Shown here: positions 52,071-60,470 of the stretch, piece after piece
Layout: each line of letters begins with the position of its first letter
How positions within the stretch are numbered: the first letter of the stretch is position 1
Assembly: GCA_963830385.1 (NCBI GenBank)
Contig: CAWHMD010000004.1
Coordinates: 434,001-498,000 of the forward strand
Direction: 5' to 3'
DNA length: 64,000 bases
From: Bog-532 sp963830385
GTDB taxonomy: Bacteria; Actinomycetota; Actinomycetes; Streptosporangiales; Streptosporangiaceae
Program-made: the position numbers and the translations under genes
The notes under the pieces: model-generated
Databases searched by the model: none
Seen by the model: only the letters and a program-made list of their open reading frames with translations
Told to the model about the DNA's origin: nothing

Positions 52071-52670
52071 ATGTCGACTCAGTCGGCTAGTAGTGACGCG
52101 ATGCCGGTGCGGCGGCGCGAGCAGGCCGAGTGGCGCCGGCAACGGATCCTCGACGCCGCGCTGCTGGTGTTCGGCAGCAAGGGCGTGGACGCGGCGAGCA
52201 TGAAGGAGGTCGCCGCCGCGGCCGGAGTCACGTCCGGTTTGCTCTATCACTACTTCACCAGCAAAGAGGCACTGTCGTTGGCGGTGACCGTCGAGCGCGG
52301 CTTTCTGTCCGAGCTACGCGAGCTGCTGACCGGGGCGGGAGATCGCCCGGCTGCCGTCGTCCTGCCTGAGGTGACGGCTGGCTTTGACCGGATGCTGAGC
52401 CAGCGCACGGCTCTGGTGGGGCTATTCGTGTCCGGGGCCGCCAACCCCAAAATCAGGCAGGGGCTGGAGGAGATCCTGAACGAAACCCACCGCTTGCTGG
52501 GAAAGTATCTGTCTGATCGGATCGCCGCCGGCGAGCTACGCCCACATGACTCTCACGCCGTGGTTCAGGCGTTGTTCAGCTCCTGCGCGTTTGGATACCT
52601 CGTCGGCCAGCCAGTGGATCCTGCCGCCGTGGCCGAGATCGTGCTGGGGGGCATCACGGCCGCGCGGTAG
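52071..52670 (+). CDS. TetR/AcrR-family regulator of the aromatic cluster
   Basis: 199 residues from ATG 52071 with a weak GTCAGG before it. The helix-turn-helix reads RILDAALLVFGSKGVDAASMKEVAAAAGVTSGLLYHYFTSKEALSLAV (about 27-74). It follows the ferredoxin reductase by 150 bases, where TCATTGATTGAACGA lies. Position suggests it represses the pathway genes, with the inverted repeat at 43156 as a candidate site (inference). Confidence 0.88.
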   Translation: MSTQSASSDAMPVRRREQAEWRRQRILDAALLVFGSKGVDAASMKEVAAAAGVTSGLLYHYFTSKEALSLAVTVERGFLSELRELLTGAGDRPAAVVLPEVTAGFDRMLSQRTALVGLFVSGAANPKIRQGLEEILNETHRLLGKYLSDRIAAGELRPHDSHAVVQALFSSCAFGYLVGQPVDPAAVAEIVLGGITAAR

Positions 52671-52681
52671 GGCAGTGACGC

Positions 52682-52915
52682 TCACGGCTGACCGACAGTG
52701 ACGGGCGCCTCCAGCTCCCAAGCGACGGGGAGCGACGTGAAGTTTCTGAGGAAGAACGGCGTGACCAACTCAGGCTCGTCCGCCAGCCGCCAGGGATAGG
52801 AGGCGGCTCACCAGCTCGGGCAGCGCGATGTGTCCCCCGAGGCGGTCGAGGCGTGCACCAGGCAGTAATGGTTGCCCCAGCCCAAAGACGGTGCAGATCC
52901 GTCGGCGGGCGGTAG
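52682..52915 (-). pseudogene. Cytochrome P450 C-terminal remnant
   Basis: The minus strand in mixed frames gives FGLG-NHYCL and GARLDRLGGHIALPELVSRLL, the heme-cysteine loop and following helix of a bacterial P450, then FFLRNFTSLPVAWELE and a TGA at 52682. At least two frame changes occur in 75 codons. The rest of the gene is absent. Confidence 0.6.
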
Positions 52916-52937
52916 AGCGTGGTCTCGGAACCCGCGC

Positions 52938-53060
52938 TTAGCCGTCGCGGCAGGCGATGGCCAGCAGGGTGCTGTCCGGGCTGACCGCCACCGCCAGCAT
53001 CCCTTCCGGTGCCGCGGCGCCCAACGGGAAGATGCTGTCCGGCGTGGCGGCAGCTGTTTA
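52938..53060 (-). pseudogene. WD40-repeat protein C-terminal scrap
   Basis: Minus strand PDSIFPLGAAAPEGMLAVAV, then SPDSTLLAIACRDG and TAA at 52938: one and a half WD40 blades. Nothing upstream continues it. Confidence 0.35.
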
Positions 53061-53089
53061 CCGCCGCCAGGTGCAGGCCGACGCTGACA

Positions 53090-53416
53090 TCAAGCCGCGC
53101 TAACGATATCGGCTGCTTTCGCCAGCATCCCGGCGAGTTCCCTGGCTTCTTCCGGCGTCAGCCCGATCAGCCGGTAGCGGCCGCCGGCGTGCACCGCGAT
53201 CTCGACCGCGGGCGACCAGGCCGGCTCGCCGGGGTCATCCGGCAGGTACTGTGCGGTCTGCACGTCGAGGCGGTCGGGCACCGTCAGACCGCCGGGCCGG
53301 GAGATGGTGACCGATGTGATCTCGCTGGCGTGGTAGAAAACGGTCCCGTACGCGTCCGTGGGATGCGCGCGAGCGCACCAGTGCGGGCAGTGGTCGGTGA
53401 CGGTCTCAGATGGCAT
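53090..53416 (-). CDS. DUF6907 domain-containing protein
   Basis: 108 residues. TVTDHCPHWCARAHPTDAYG has the Cys-Pro-x-Trp-Cys motif that defines this actinobacterial family; LTPEEARELAGMLAKAADIV is the conserved end. Such proteins are small, soluble and uncharacterised, frequent in actinomycete accessory regions. Intact although surrounded by debris. Confidence 0.8.
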   Translation of the reverse strand: MPSETVTDHCPHWCARAHPTDAYGTVFYHASEITSVTISRPGGLTVPDRLDVQTAQYLPDDPGEPAWSPAVEIAVHAGGRYRLIGLTPEEARELAGMLAKAADIVSAA

Positions 53417-53419
53417 CGC

Positions 53420-53645
53420 TGCTCCTCACCGTTATCGCGGTCCGGCCTGGCCCTGGGCCTGTACGGAGGCTCAGGCCCAGGCTGCGTCCCATGAATTCCA
53501 TGATCTCGGTCGCGCCGCCGTATAGCCGCTGCATCCGGGCATCCCCAGAGCTGGGCGATCTCGTACTCGTTGATGTAGCCGTAGCCGCCGCGCGCTTGCG
53601 GTCCCACCCGAACATCCCGGGCCGGCGCATCTGCTGCTATATCTG
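53420..53645 (-). pseudogene. Acyl-CoA dehydrogenase C-terminal remnant
   Basis: Minus strand GGYGYINEYEIAQLWG in one frame and DARMQRLYGGATEIMEFMGRSLGLS in the next rebuild the conserved end of an acyl-CoA dehydrogenase. One indel lies near 53545, and the rest of the enzyme is missing. A TetR-type palindrome at 53791 upstream may have been its promoter operator. Confidence 0.65.
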
Positions 53646-53790
53646 GCTCCCGCGCTTCCGGTCTCGGTATCAGGACCCGGGCCGGGCCGCATCATCATGC
53701 CAGGTGCCCGGATTTCGCCAGTCCCGGCAGGATCACCGTGCTGAACGAGGTGTTCCCGCTCGGCATTCTGTCCCGGCACGGCGCTCTCCT

Positions 53791-53862
53791 AAACGAACGC
53801 TCGTTTTATTAACTTCATTGTGCGCTAAGATCCGTTCGGTGTCAAGAACGAGCATCCGTTTT
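53791..53862. promoter_or_regulatory. TetR-type palindromes near a decayed promoter
   Basis: AAACGA-ACGC-TCGTTT (53791-53806) is a perfect-arm inverted repeat; AACGAGCATCCGTTTT (53847-53862) is a related degenerate copy. The core recurs as ACGAACGTTCGT before the TetR gene at 57680. Confidence 0.5.
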
Positions 53863-54375
53863 AAGTCCTCGATCGCACCTGGCCACATCATGATGTGACC
53901 AGCCCGGCATGCCGCTTACAGCTGCTGCCCGCATCCTGGCCTGCTCGGGTTTAGGGAGTAACGGCCGGGAAGCCGGAGTGGTCGATCCGCGACATCACCC
54001 TCCCAGGACCGCGCGGTCACCGGAGATGTCGTTGCCGTCGGGCCTGGCGGTCGTGCCAGGAGCGGCAGGAGTATCGCCGCGCGGGACGCGTCCTTGCCCT
54101 GTCGTCGCGGCGTGGAGGTGACCCGGCTGCACCGTCGTTCGACGAGGTTGAGCTGGAACTGACGATGAATATTCCATGTCGTTCACCGAGGTCAGCGAGG
54201 CTCTGGACTGGACGATTGCGCGCAAGGGTTCTCGCCGAGTGCGGAGCGGCGCGCTGCGGCAACACTTCCTGGATCTTGAGAAGTCTTGTTGCTGTAGCTG
54301 CCGGTCTGGCCAAGGGCCGCGGTGGCCGATGCTGACGTTGGTCGCTTCGCTGCAAGCGATGTTCCTGTCCGCGTC
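53863..54375. other. Gene-free stretch before the IS21 element
   Basis: Frames here overlap on both strands and carry no recognised family; I see no repeat or site. Confidence 0.4.
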
Positions 54376-54592
54376 TGTCATGATCGGCTGCTAGCGGCCA
54401 CGAAAAAATGCGGGTGTGCGGTCAGTTAGCTCCTGGTTGGTGGCCATCGTTTCTCCAGTCTTGCGGCCATTGATGGTCTGGGTGGCTGGTCTTGTTCTCT
54501 GCCGGCTCACGGCGTGTCGTGATGCTGGCGGTCCCTCCGGTGTGGGCGGGTTTGAGGTGGTTCGCCTTACCCGTCGGTGTCCGGAGGGACCC

Positions 54593-56105
54593 GTGACCAA
54601 GTCTGGCAGGGAAGTTGTGGAGATTTTCGAGGCGTACGACCTCACGGGGACGGCCTGGTCGGCTGCGCAGCTGGCCGGGTGTGATGCGAAGACGGTCGCC
54701 CGTTACGTGGCGGTCCGGGAGGCCGGCGGTGACCCGCTGGCGAAAACAAGCAGGCCGCGGCTGATCGATTCGTTCATGCCGAAGGTCGAAGAACTCGTCG
54801 ACCGGTCGAAAGGGAAGATCCGGGCGGACGTCGCGCACCGCAAGCTCGCGGCGATGGGCTACTCCGGTTCGGAACGGTCGACCCGGCGGGCGGTCGCGGA
54901 GGTGAAGCAGGCGTGGCAGGCGGGACGGCGCCGCCGTTACCGGCCCTGGGTGCCCGAGCCGGGGATGTGGCTGCAGTGGGACTGGGGCGAGGGCCCGCGC
55001 ATCCGCGGGCGCAGGACGCAGCTGTTCTGCGCGTGGCTGGCCTGGTCCCGGTTCCGGCTGGTCATCCCGGCCTGGGACCAGCAGCTGGGCACCTTGACCT
55101 GGTGCGTCGACCAGGCGCTACGCGCCGTCGGCGGGGCGCCGACCTACCTGCTGACCGACAACGCAAGGACCGTGACGGTGGACCACGTGGCCGGCGTTCC
55201 GGTCCGGCACCCGGAGATGGTGGCGCTGGGCCGGCACTACGGCTGCAAGGTGGAGACCTGCGTGCCGTTCGACCCCGAGTCCAAGGGTGGCGTTGAGGCC
55301 ACGGTGAAGATCGCCAAGGCCGACCTGGTGCCGTCGGGGGCGAACCTGCTGCCGGAATACGCCGGCTTCGCCGGCCTCGAGGATGCCTGCCGGGACTTCT
55401 GCGAGCGGGTCAACTCCAGGGTCCACCGCGAGACCGCCGCGGCCCCGGACGCGCGGCTGGCGGCCGAGCGGGAGCGGCTGCACCCGCTGCCGGACGAGCC
55501 GTATGCGCTGGCGCTGGGCGAGGAGCGGCTGGTCGGCGACGACCAGACCGTCCGGTTCGGGTCGGTCCGCTACTCCACCCCGCCCGGCCACACCGGCACG
55601 AGAGTGTGGTGCCGGGTCGCCGGCGAGGAGCTGGTGATCACCGGCCGGACCGGCCGCGGGGCGGCCGAGGTCGCCCGCCACCGGCTGCCCGGCACCGGGC
55701 AGCCCGTCCATCCGCGATGAGCACTACCCGCATCATCCCGGCGGGAATGGGCCCCGTCAGCCCCGGCCGAGGCCCCGGACCGAGGCCGAGGCCGCGTTCC
55801 TGGCCGTCGGCGACGGCGCCCGGCGGTGGCTGGCCGAGGCGGCCGCCTCCGGAAGCGTCCGGATCCGCTCCAAGATGGCCCGCGCGGTCGAGCTGGCCGC
55901 GGTGGTCGGCGCGGACCGGGTCGACGCGGCGCTCGGCCTGGCGGCGATCGCCGGCCGGTTCGCCGACGGCGACCTGGCCTCCATCGTCGACCACCTGGCC
56001 GCCGAGCGGGCACCGGGCGAGCTGGTGACCGCGGACGAGGCGCACTCCGTCCAGCCCGGCACCGCCGGCTGGGCCCGCCTCGGCACGAGGGAGGCGGGAC
56101 GATGA
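54593..56105 (+). pseudogene. istA: IS21 transposase IstA with a frameshift
   Basis: GTG 54593. N-terminal helix-turn-helix (SAAQLAGCDAKTVARYV), DDE core WLQWDWGEGPRIRG (first Asp), TYLLTDNARTVTVDH (second Asp) and ESKGGVEATVKIAKADL (Glu). The frame stops at 55720, but the adjacent frame continues DEHYPHHPGGNGPRQPRPRP and FLAVGDGARRWLAEAAASGSVRIRSKMARAV to TGA at 56105, the normal C-terminus. 1513 bases in all, so a single indel near 55718. It may be an error or a slip site. Confidence 0.8.
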
Positions 56106-56353
56106 CGAACCGCCAGCCGGACCAGGACATGTTCCTCGCGGCCGCCGACGCGGCCCGCATGCGCCAGGTCCTGGCCGCCTGCTCGATCCTCATGACCTGG
56201 GCGGAAGCGAACTGCGGGCCGCGGTTCGCCGCCGCGGCGCAGGACGCCGCCGAGGCTGCGGGCCTCAGCCGGGCCCCCGGCCCCCTCGCCGGCGACGTCA
56301 GCCTCGCGATCGACACGATCGACTTCTCCAGCCCGGCCCGGAGGACCCGGTGA
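56102..56353 (+). CDS. Small ORF between istA and istB
   Basis: 83 residues; starts ATG 56102 overlapping the istA stop, and its stop overlaps the istB GTG. FLAAADAARMRQVLAACSILMTWAEANCGPRFAAAAQDAAEAAG predicts helices. I do not recognise a family. The tight ATGA/GTGA overlaps on both sides show it is translated with the transposition genes. Confidence 0.6.
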   Translation: MTNRQPDQDMFLAAADAARMRQVLAACSILMTWAEANCGPRFAAAAQDAAEAAGLSRAPGPLAGDVSLAIDTIDFSSPARRTR

Positions 56354-57126
56354 CCGGGCCCGCGGCACCGCCGCTCCCGGCCGAGCTCGACGCCCTCCTG
56401 CGCCGGATGCGGCTGCCCTACCTGCGCAAAGCTGCCCCGGACGTGCTCGCGACCGCGCGCGCCCAACGGTGGGAGCCCGCTGAGGTGCTCCGCGTCCTGC
56501 TCGCCGAGGAGGTCGCCGGCCGCGACGCCGCCACCCGGCGGATGCGGCGCAAGACCGCCGGGTTCCCGTCCGGCAAGACATTCTCCTCCTGGCGGCCTGA
56601 GGAGTCGCCGGTCCCCGAGGCCACCCAGAACGCGCTGGCCACCCTGGAGTGGATCGGACGGGCCGAGAACCTGGTGATCGCCGGCCCGTCCGGCACCGGC
56701 AAAAGCCATCTCGCCGAGGCCCTCGCCCACGCCGCCATCGAGAAGGACCTGCGGGTCGCCTGGTTCACCCTCGAGACCCTCACCGCAACGATCGGGAAGG
56801 CCAAGGCCGACGCCTCGGTCGCCCGCACCGTCACCCGGATCTGCCGGGCCGACCTCATCGTCGTCGACGACATCGGCATGCTCCCGGCCGGGCAGGACGC
56901 CGCCGAGGCGTTCTACCGGATCACCGACGCCGCCTACGAACGACGCTCGGTCGCGGTAACCAGCAACATCCACCCGTCCGGGTTCGACACCATCATGCCG
57001 AAAACGCTCGCCACCGCGACCGTCGACCGGCTGCTGCACCACGCCCACCTGGTCCTGACCAAGGGCAACTCGCACCGCCTCGCCGAGGCCCTCGCCGGCA
57101 AAGGGGTGATCCCTCTGGCGACCTAA
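56350..57126 (+). CDS. istB: IS21 helper ATPase IstB
   Basis: 258 residues, GTG start. Walker A GPSGTGKSHLAEALA (about 115-129), Walker B LIVVDDIGMLPAGQDAAEAFYRIT (about 172-195), and SVAVTSNIHPSGFD match IstB, a DnaA/DnaC-like AAA+ protein that assembles on target DNA and activates IstA. Intact. Confidence 0.95.
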   Translation: MTGPAAPPLPAELDALLRRMRLPYLRKAAPDVLATARAQRWEPAEVLRVLLAEEVAGRDAATRRMRRKTAGFPSGKTFSSWRPEESPVPEATQNALATLEWIGRAENLVIAGPSGTGKSHLAEALAHAAIEKDLRVAWFTLETLTATIGKAKADASVARTVTRICRADLIVVDDIGMLPAGQDAAEAFYRITDAAYERRSVAVTSNIHPSGFDTIMPKTLATATVDRLLHHAHLVLTKGNSHRLAEALAGKGVIPLAT

Positions 57127-57231
57127 CACCCGCCCGCCGGGAGAACACGCGGCCACCAGCCTGGAAATCTGGTGGCCGCCAGCCCGGAGAAAACAAGACC
57201 ACCCAGCCGGATTTCCCAATGGCCGTTGACA

Positions 57232-57375
57232 ATCGGCCAGAACCGGCCGTCGAACTTCCAGCAGGCCAAGGCGAACCATGACTTCAAGGAACAGGAGTTG
57301 GAGTTGAACCAACACGCGGCTGACTCGCGAGATCCGTACGCTCACCACCGAGGCGCACGATCGGCTACTAAATGG
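57232..57375 (+). pseudogene. C-terminal remnant, possibly DUF1003-type membrane protein
   Basis: Plus strand IGQNRPSNFQQAKANHDFKEQELELN, then in the next frame TRLTREIRTLTTEAHDRLLNG and a stop. The Q-N-R followed by a charged helix resembles the end of DUF1003 proteins. It begins right at the IS21 end, so the insertion may have cut this gene; the N-terminal part is not found on the left side. Confidence 0.35.
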
Positions 57376-57642
57376 CGTCCGCTAGCCTAAATGACTAACC
57401 AACTTTTCGGATCTGTTACCAACCGTTATCATACCTGCCCGTTGCGTTCGCAATGCCACAGTGAGCTTTCTGAATACCGCAGCAGGTTATTACCGTAGAC
57501 ATGCAGGCTGTCTGGACTGTAGACATGGAAATGATGGCCTCCTTGGCGGCCGACCCGCCAGGCCTGGCGGGAGGTTAGATGAGCTGCTGGCTGCTGGCAT
57601 TCGCTTGTTGGCAGCATAGCCGTTCAGCGTCGGGAAGTCATG
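57376..57642. other. AT-richer intergenic stretch
   Basis: Lower GC than the surroundings, no gene. It leads into the TetR operator at 57643. Confidence 0.4.
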
Positions 57643-57654
57643 ACGAACGTTCGT
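57643..57654. promoter_or_regulatory. Perfect 12-bp palindrome, probable TetR operator
   Basis: ACGAACGTTCGT, 25 bases before the ATG of the TetR gene at 57680, overlapping a likely promoter; autoregulation is expected. Core shared with 53791. Confidence 0.65.
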
Positions 57655-57679
57655 TTTCTAATGTGATAGCGTCGGTGGT

Positions 57680-58339
57680 ATGCCGAAAGTGAGCCAGCAG
57701 TACCTGGACGCCCGGCGCAACCAGATCCTTGACGCCGCGAAGCGCTGCTTTTTGCGTGATGGCTTCCATGAGACATCGATGCAGGACCTGTTCGCCGAGG
57801 CCGGTCTGTCCGCAGGTGCTGTCTACCGGTATTTCAGCAGCAAGGAGGACATGGTGCTCGCCATCGCCGAGCAGAGCATGCGCGAGGTGACCGCGATGAT
57901 CCACTCCTTCGCGGCAGCCCCCCGCGGCAAAGGTCTGGGTGATGCGTTGGGGAACGTGCTCGACGTTATTCAGCGCAAGCACGCGCAGGATCAGATGGGA
58001 GCGATGGCCGTACTGTCGTGGTCAGAGGCTCTCCGCAACCCTGAGCTCACGAGACGTTTTGAGGCACTGCTCGCCCCGATGCGCGCAGATCTCGCGGAGG
58101 TCGTCCGAGAGCATCAAGCCAATGGGGACCTGCCAAAGCACCCGGCGCCCGAGTCGCTCGCCGCCGTGCTGATGTCAATAGTGTCCGGATTCATCCTGCA
58201 GCTCGCTCTCTTCGACCTTCAGGCCGAAAGCGGTTTTGCCGAGGCGGTGCGAGCGCTCTGGCCGGCACACATCGAGACGCCAAACGTCGCGCTACCTGGT
58301 CGAGCAGCGTCCCGGCAGCCGCACAGGCCTGCCAGATGA
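57680..58339 (+). CDS. TetR/AcrR-family transcriptional regulator
   Basis: 219 residues. The DNA-binding domain reads RRNQILDAAKRCFLRDGFHETSMQDLFAEAGLSAGAVYRYFSSKEDMVLAIAEQ (about 12-64). The ligand domain is helical, ending near residue 200; the last 20 residues are disordered. The perfect palindrome upstream suggests autoregulation. Its former target may be the fatty-acid/CoA genes now lying as remnants nearby (acyl-CoA dehydrogenase, thiolase, CoA-transferase), an inference from context. Confidence 0.92.
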   Translation: MPKVSQQYLDARRNQILDAAKRCFLRDGFHETSMQDLFAEAGLSAGAVYRYFSSKEDMVLAIAEQSMREVTAMIHSFAAAPRGKGLGDALGNVLDVIQRKHAQDQMGAMAVLSWSEALRNPELTRRFEALLAPMRADLAEVVREHQANGDLPKHPAPESLAAVLMSIVSGFILQLALFDLQAESGFAEAVRALWPAHIETPNVALPGRAASRQPHRPAR

Positions 58340-58439
58340 AGCACTGTCTGCTGAGCAGACAGTAAGTTGACGGCCGGAGGCCGCCAACGGCGCAAACCGA
58401 GGCGGGGATTCGATCCGTTTCCTGGAGGCGGGTATGGCA

Positions 58440-58790
58440 GCATGGCGCCTCCTGCAGGCCGACGCGGGGCAGAATCCGGCCCGGCAGGCCGCCGTAGCTG
58501 CGGGGATCCCCATGACGGTGCGTCCATAACCCTCAACAAGTTTTGCCTGTCGGGCTGAACGCCATTGCGCTCGCCGCGCAGCTGCTCCGGGCCGGCGAAT
58601 TCGACATCGTGGTCGCTGGCGGGATGGAGTCCATGACGCGGCCCCGCACCTGCTGCCCGAGGGGCGCACCGGGCGCAAGTAACGGCCCGATGGAACTACT
58701 GGACGCGATGGCCCGGGACGGGCTGAGTGACGCGTTCGACCACACGCCCATGGGCGAACTGACCGGCGTGCCACGCTTACGCCCGCCTGA
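58440..58790 (+). pseudogene. Acetyl-CoA acetyltransferase (thiolase) fragment
   Basis: LLQADAGQNPARQAAVAAGIPMTV, then SITLNKFCLSGLNAIALAAQ with the active-site Cys, then EFDIVVAGGMESMT and PMELLDAMARDGLSDAFDHTPMG. The segments lie in two or three frames with indels between. This is roughly residues 60-180 of a thiolase; both ends are missing. Confidence 0.7.
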
Positions 58791-59084
58791 ATTGATGCCT
58801 GAGGCCACTCCACTGCCTAGGCCATCCTCGTCACGGGCCGAAGCTGCCCGCGAATTCGGTGTGGGCAAGGCTGTCACCGACGACGAGGGCGAAGAGGAGG
58901 GCGCCGGCGAGGGCGAGATTGTATCCGGCGACGTGTGAGACGGCAGATCTGAGGCGGTTCGTGACGGCTGAGCCGAAGGCGTCGCGGAGGCCGCAGGTGC
59001 GCGCTTTGCCGCGGCCGCAGGTGCTTCCCGACCGGCCTGCTCAAACGGCACCGTCCCCGGCACAGGCGTGGCCGCAGCCCGGCG

Positions 59085-59239
59085 GGGGGCTGTCCAACGC
59101 CGAGATCGCCCAGCGCATGCACCTGTCCGAATCGACTGTCAAGACACACGTCGGGCGGATCTTGCCCAAGCTGGGGCTGCGCGACCGGGTGCAGGCGGTC
59201 GTGTTCGCCTACGAGACCAGGCTGGTCCGGCCCGACTAA
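59085..59239 (+). pseudogene. NarL-type response regulator, HTH fragment
   Basis: GLSNAEIAQRMHLSESTVKTHVGRILPKLGLRDRVQAVVFAYE is a complete LuxR/NarL DNA-binding domain ending at 59239. The preceding sequence does not encode a receiver domain. It looks like a cut-off C-terminus, although a frame is open upstream from 58859. Confidence 0.6.
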
Positions 59240-59273
59240 AACCCGGGACGACCGACCTGACGGCGCGGGCGCG

Positions 59274-59680
59274 TCATGACTGCGGCGGCTCCATCGCGAT
59301 GATCCCGCGCCGCGCGAGGCCGATTTGGTGCTGCGGCCCGTAGCCGAGCTCGGAGAGGATTTCCGCGGTGTGGTCGCCGAGGCCCGGCAGGTACCGGGGC
59401 CCGGCCCGGCCGGCCGAGCGGGTACCGGATCAGCGGCAGGTCACCCACGAGAAGGGCCCGGGCGAGCATCTGCCGGTGCCGTAGCTGCGGGTGCTCCACC
59501 GCCGAGGCGATGTCCCGCACCTCCCCGTGCGTCAGCCCGGCCTCGCGCAGCCGCTGCAGCCACAACGCGGACCGCCGGCGGGCGATATGCCGCTCGATGA
59601 CCTCCTCTAGCAGGTCCCTGTTACGCCGACGGTCCTCAATGGTGGCGAACCGGGCATCGGCCAGCTATCAGCAGCTCGCG
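59274..59680 (-). pseudogene. CaiB/BaiF CoA-transferase (class III), C-terminal fragment
   Basis: Minus strand ADARFATIEDRRRNRDLLEEV, HIARRRSALWLQRLREAGLT and VEHPQLRHRQMLARALLVGD in one frame, then RYLPGLGDHTAEILSELGY and IGLARRGIIAMEPPQS to TGA at 59274 in another. This is the C-terminal third of a formyl-CoA-transferase-like enzyme with an indel near 59410. Confidence 0.7.
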
Positions 59681-60206
59681 CAGCTCGGAAAGGGTGAGCT
59701 TGCAGCGGGCACCGCCCGGCCCCTCACCGCGGTCAGGAAATTGCTGCCTTGTCCCGGATCAGGTCCAGGTGGTTGGTGTCATTGCGGATCGTGCTGCCGG
59801 CCAGCCCTGCGGGTGGCTGGGTAGCGGCTCCATGGCCGCTGCTGTCGCGGGCATGCTGCGCGGCGGTCCCGGGGGCCATAGCCCAGGCCCCGGCGATGAT
59901 GACTCCCCTGCACCGGCCGGTACCAGATCCCCAGTCCGACCAGTAACCGTGACTTACCGGTACCCGAGTCGCAGGCCGGGTGGACCCGCTTCGCGCAGCG
60001 CGGGCGGCGGTTCCGCGCCTCGATCATGGGCGCACCGCGCCGCTAGCTTGGCTTCCCCGCTCGCTCCCGCTGGTTATCCACGCTCAGGAGGTTCGCAGGT
60101 TACCCACGCTCAGAAGGCTTGCAGAGCCTGGGCAGGTCAGTTCCCCAGCCGGCCCGGGCAGGCTGTACCTGGCAACGCAGCCAACCAACCGATGGGAGAC
60201 CCGGCG
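59681..60206. other. Gene-poor stretch with an IstB-like scrap and a tandem repeat
   Basis: Minus strand near 59930-59990 reads CDSGTGKSRLLVGLGI, a P-loop like IstB, with no continuation. A 26-bp tandem repeat lies at 60072-60123. Nothing else supportable. Confidence 0.4.
60072..60123 (+). repeat. 26-bp tandem duplication
   Basis: Two units beginning GGTTATCCACGCTCAGGAGG and GGTTACCCACGCTCAGAAGG, 22 of 26 bases identical, about 85 bases upstream of the next gene. Confidence 0.6.
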
Positions 60207-60470
60207 ATGATCAGGAAGCCACAGCCGGATGAGCCGGCCGAGGCGGTGCGCCGGCGCGGCAAGGCCCGGCTCGCCGGGGTGTCCGCCGGCATTGCCGTGC
60301 TGAGCGTCGGGGGAGCGGCCGGCGTCGCGGTGGCCTTGCCCAGTGCGGCGCATCACACCACGGGCACGGCCAGCGCCTCGGCGTCTAAGAAGAGCTCCGC
60401 CTCGCCAGCGAAGTCGGCAGCCCCGACGAAAACGTCGAGTCCGGCCGCGGCCACGTCGGGGGGCTCGTGA
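60207..60470 (+). CDS. Small single-span membrane protein of the flavin/redox module
   Basis: 87 residues from ATG 60207 with GGGAGA upstream. A basic N-terminus (PAEAVRRRGKARLAG) precedes one hydrophobic helix (VSAGIAVLSVGGAAGVAVAL), then a Ser/Ala/Lys/Thr-rich outer tail (SASASKKSSASPAKSAAPTK). The stop overlaps the apbE start, so it is translated with it. It might anchor or tether a partner; no FMN-binding domain or D-G-x-T-G-A-T/S flavinylation motif is seen in it. Confidence 0.7.
   Translation: MIRKPQPDEPAEAVRRRGKARLAGVSAGIAVLSVGGAAGVAVALPSAAHHTTGTASASASKKSSASPAKSAAPTKTSSPAAATSGGS

Larger units (their letters stand above)
54376..57231. mobile_element. IS21-family insertion sequence
   Basis: Contains istA, a small middle ORF and istB in overlapping order. 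Both ends carry inverted, repeated blocks: the left has GGCCATTGATGG then GGTGGCTGGTCTTGTTCTC; reading inward from the right the order is TGTCAACGGCCATTGGG, then GGGTGGTCTTGTTTTCTCC. Multiple terminal repeats are typical of IS21. The right end near 57231 (GTTGACA) abuts a DUF1003-like coding remnant. The left boundary is uncertain by tens of bases. Confidence 0.65.

Noticed and set aside
50778..52250. 490-codon minus-strand open frame
   Set aside because: Antisense to the ferredoxin reductase, whose FAD and NADH motifs are clear.
53995..54381. 128-codon minus-strand frame before the IS21 element
   Set aside because: No family pattern and no ribosome site; I could not link it to a transposase.
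55570..57348. 592-codon minus-strand open frame
   Set aside because: Antisense to the IS21 genes; a shadow frame.
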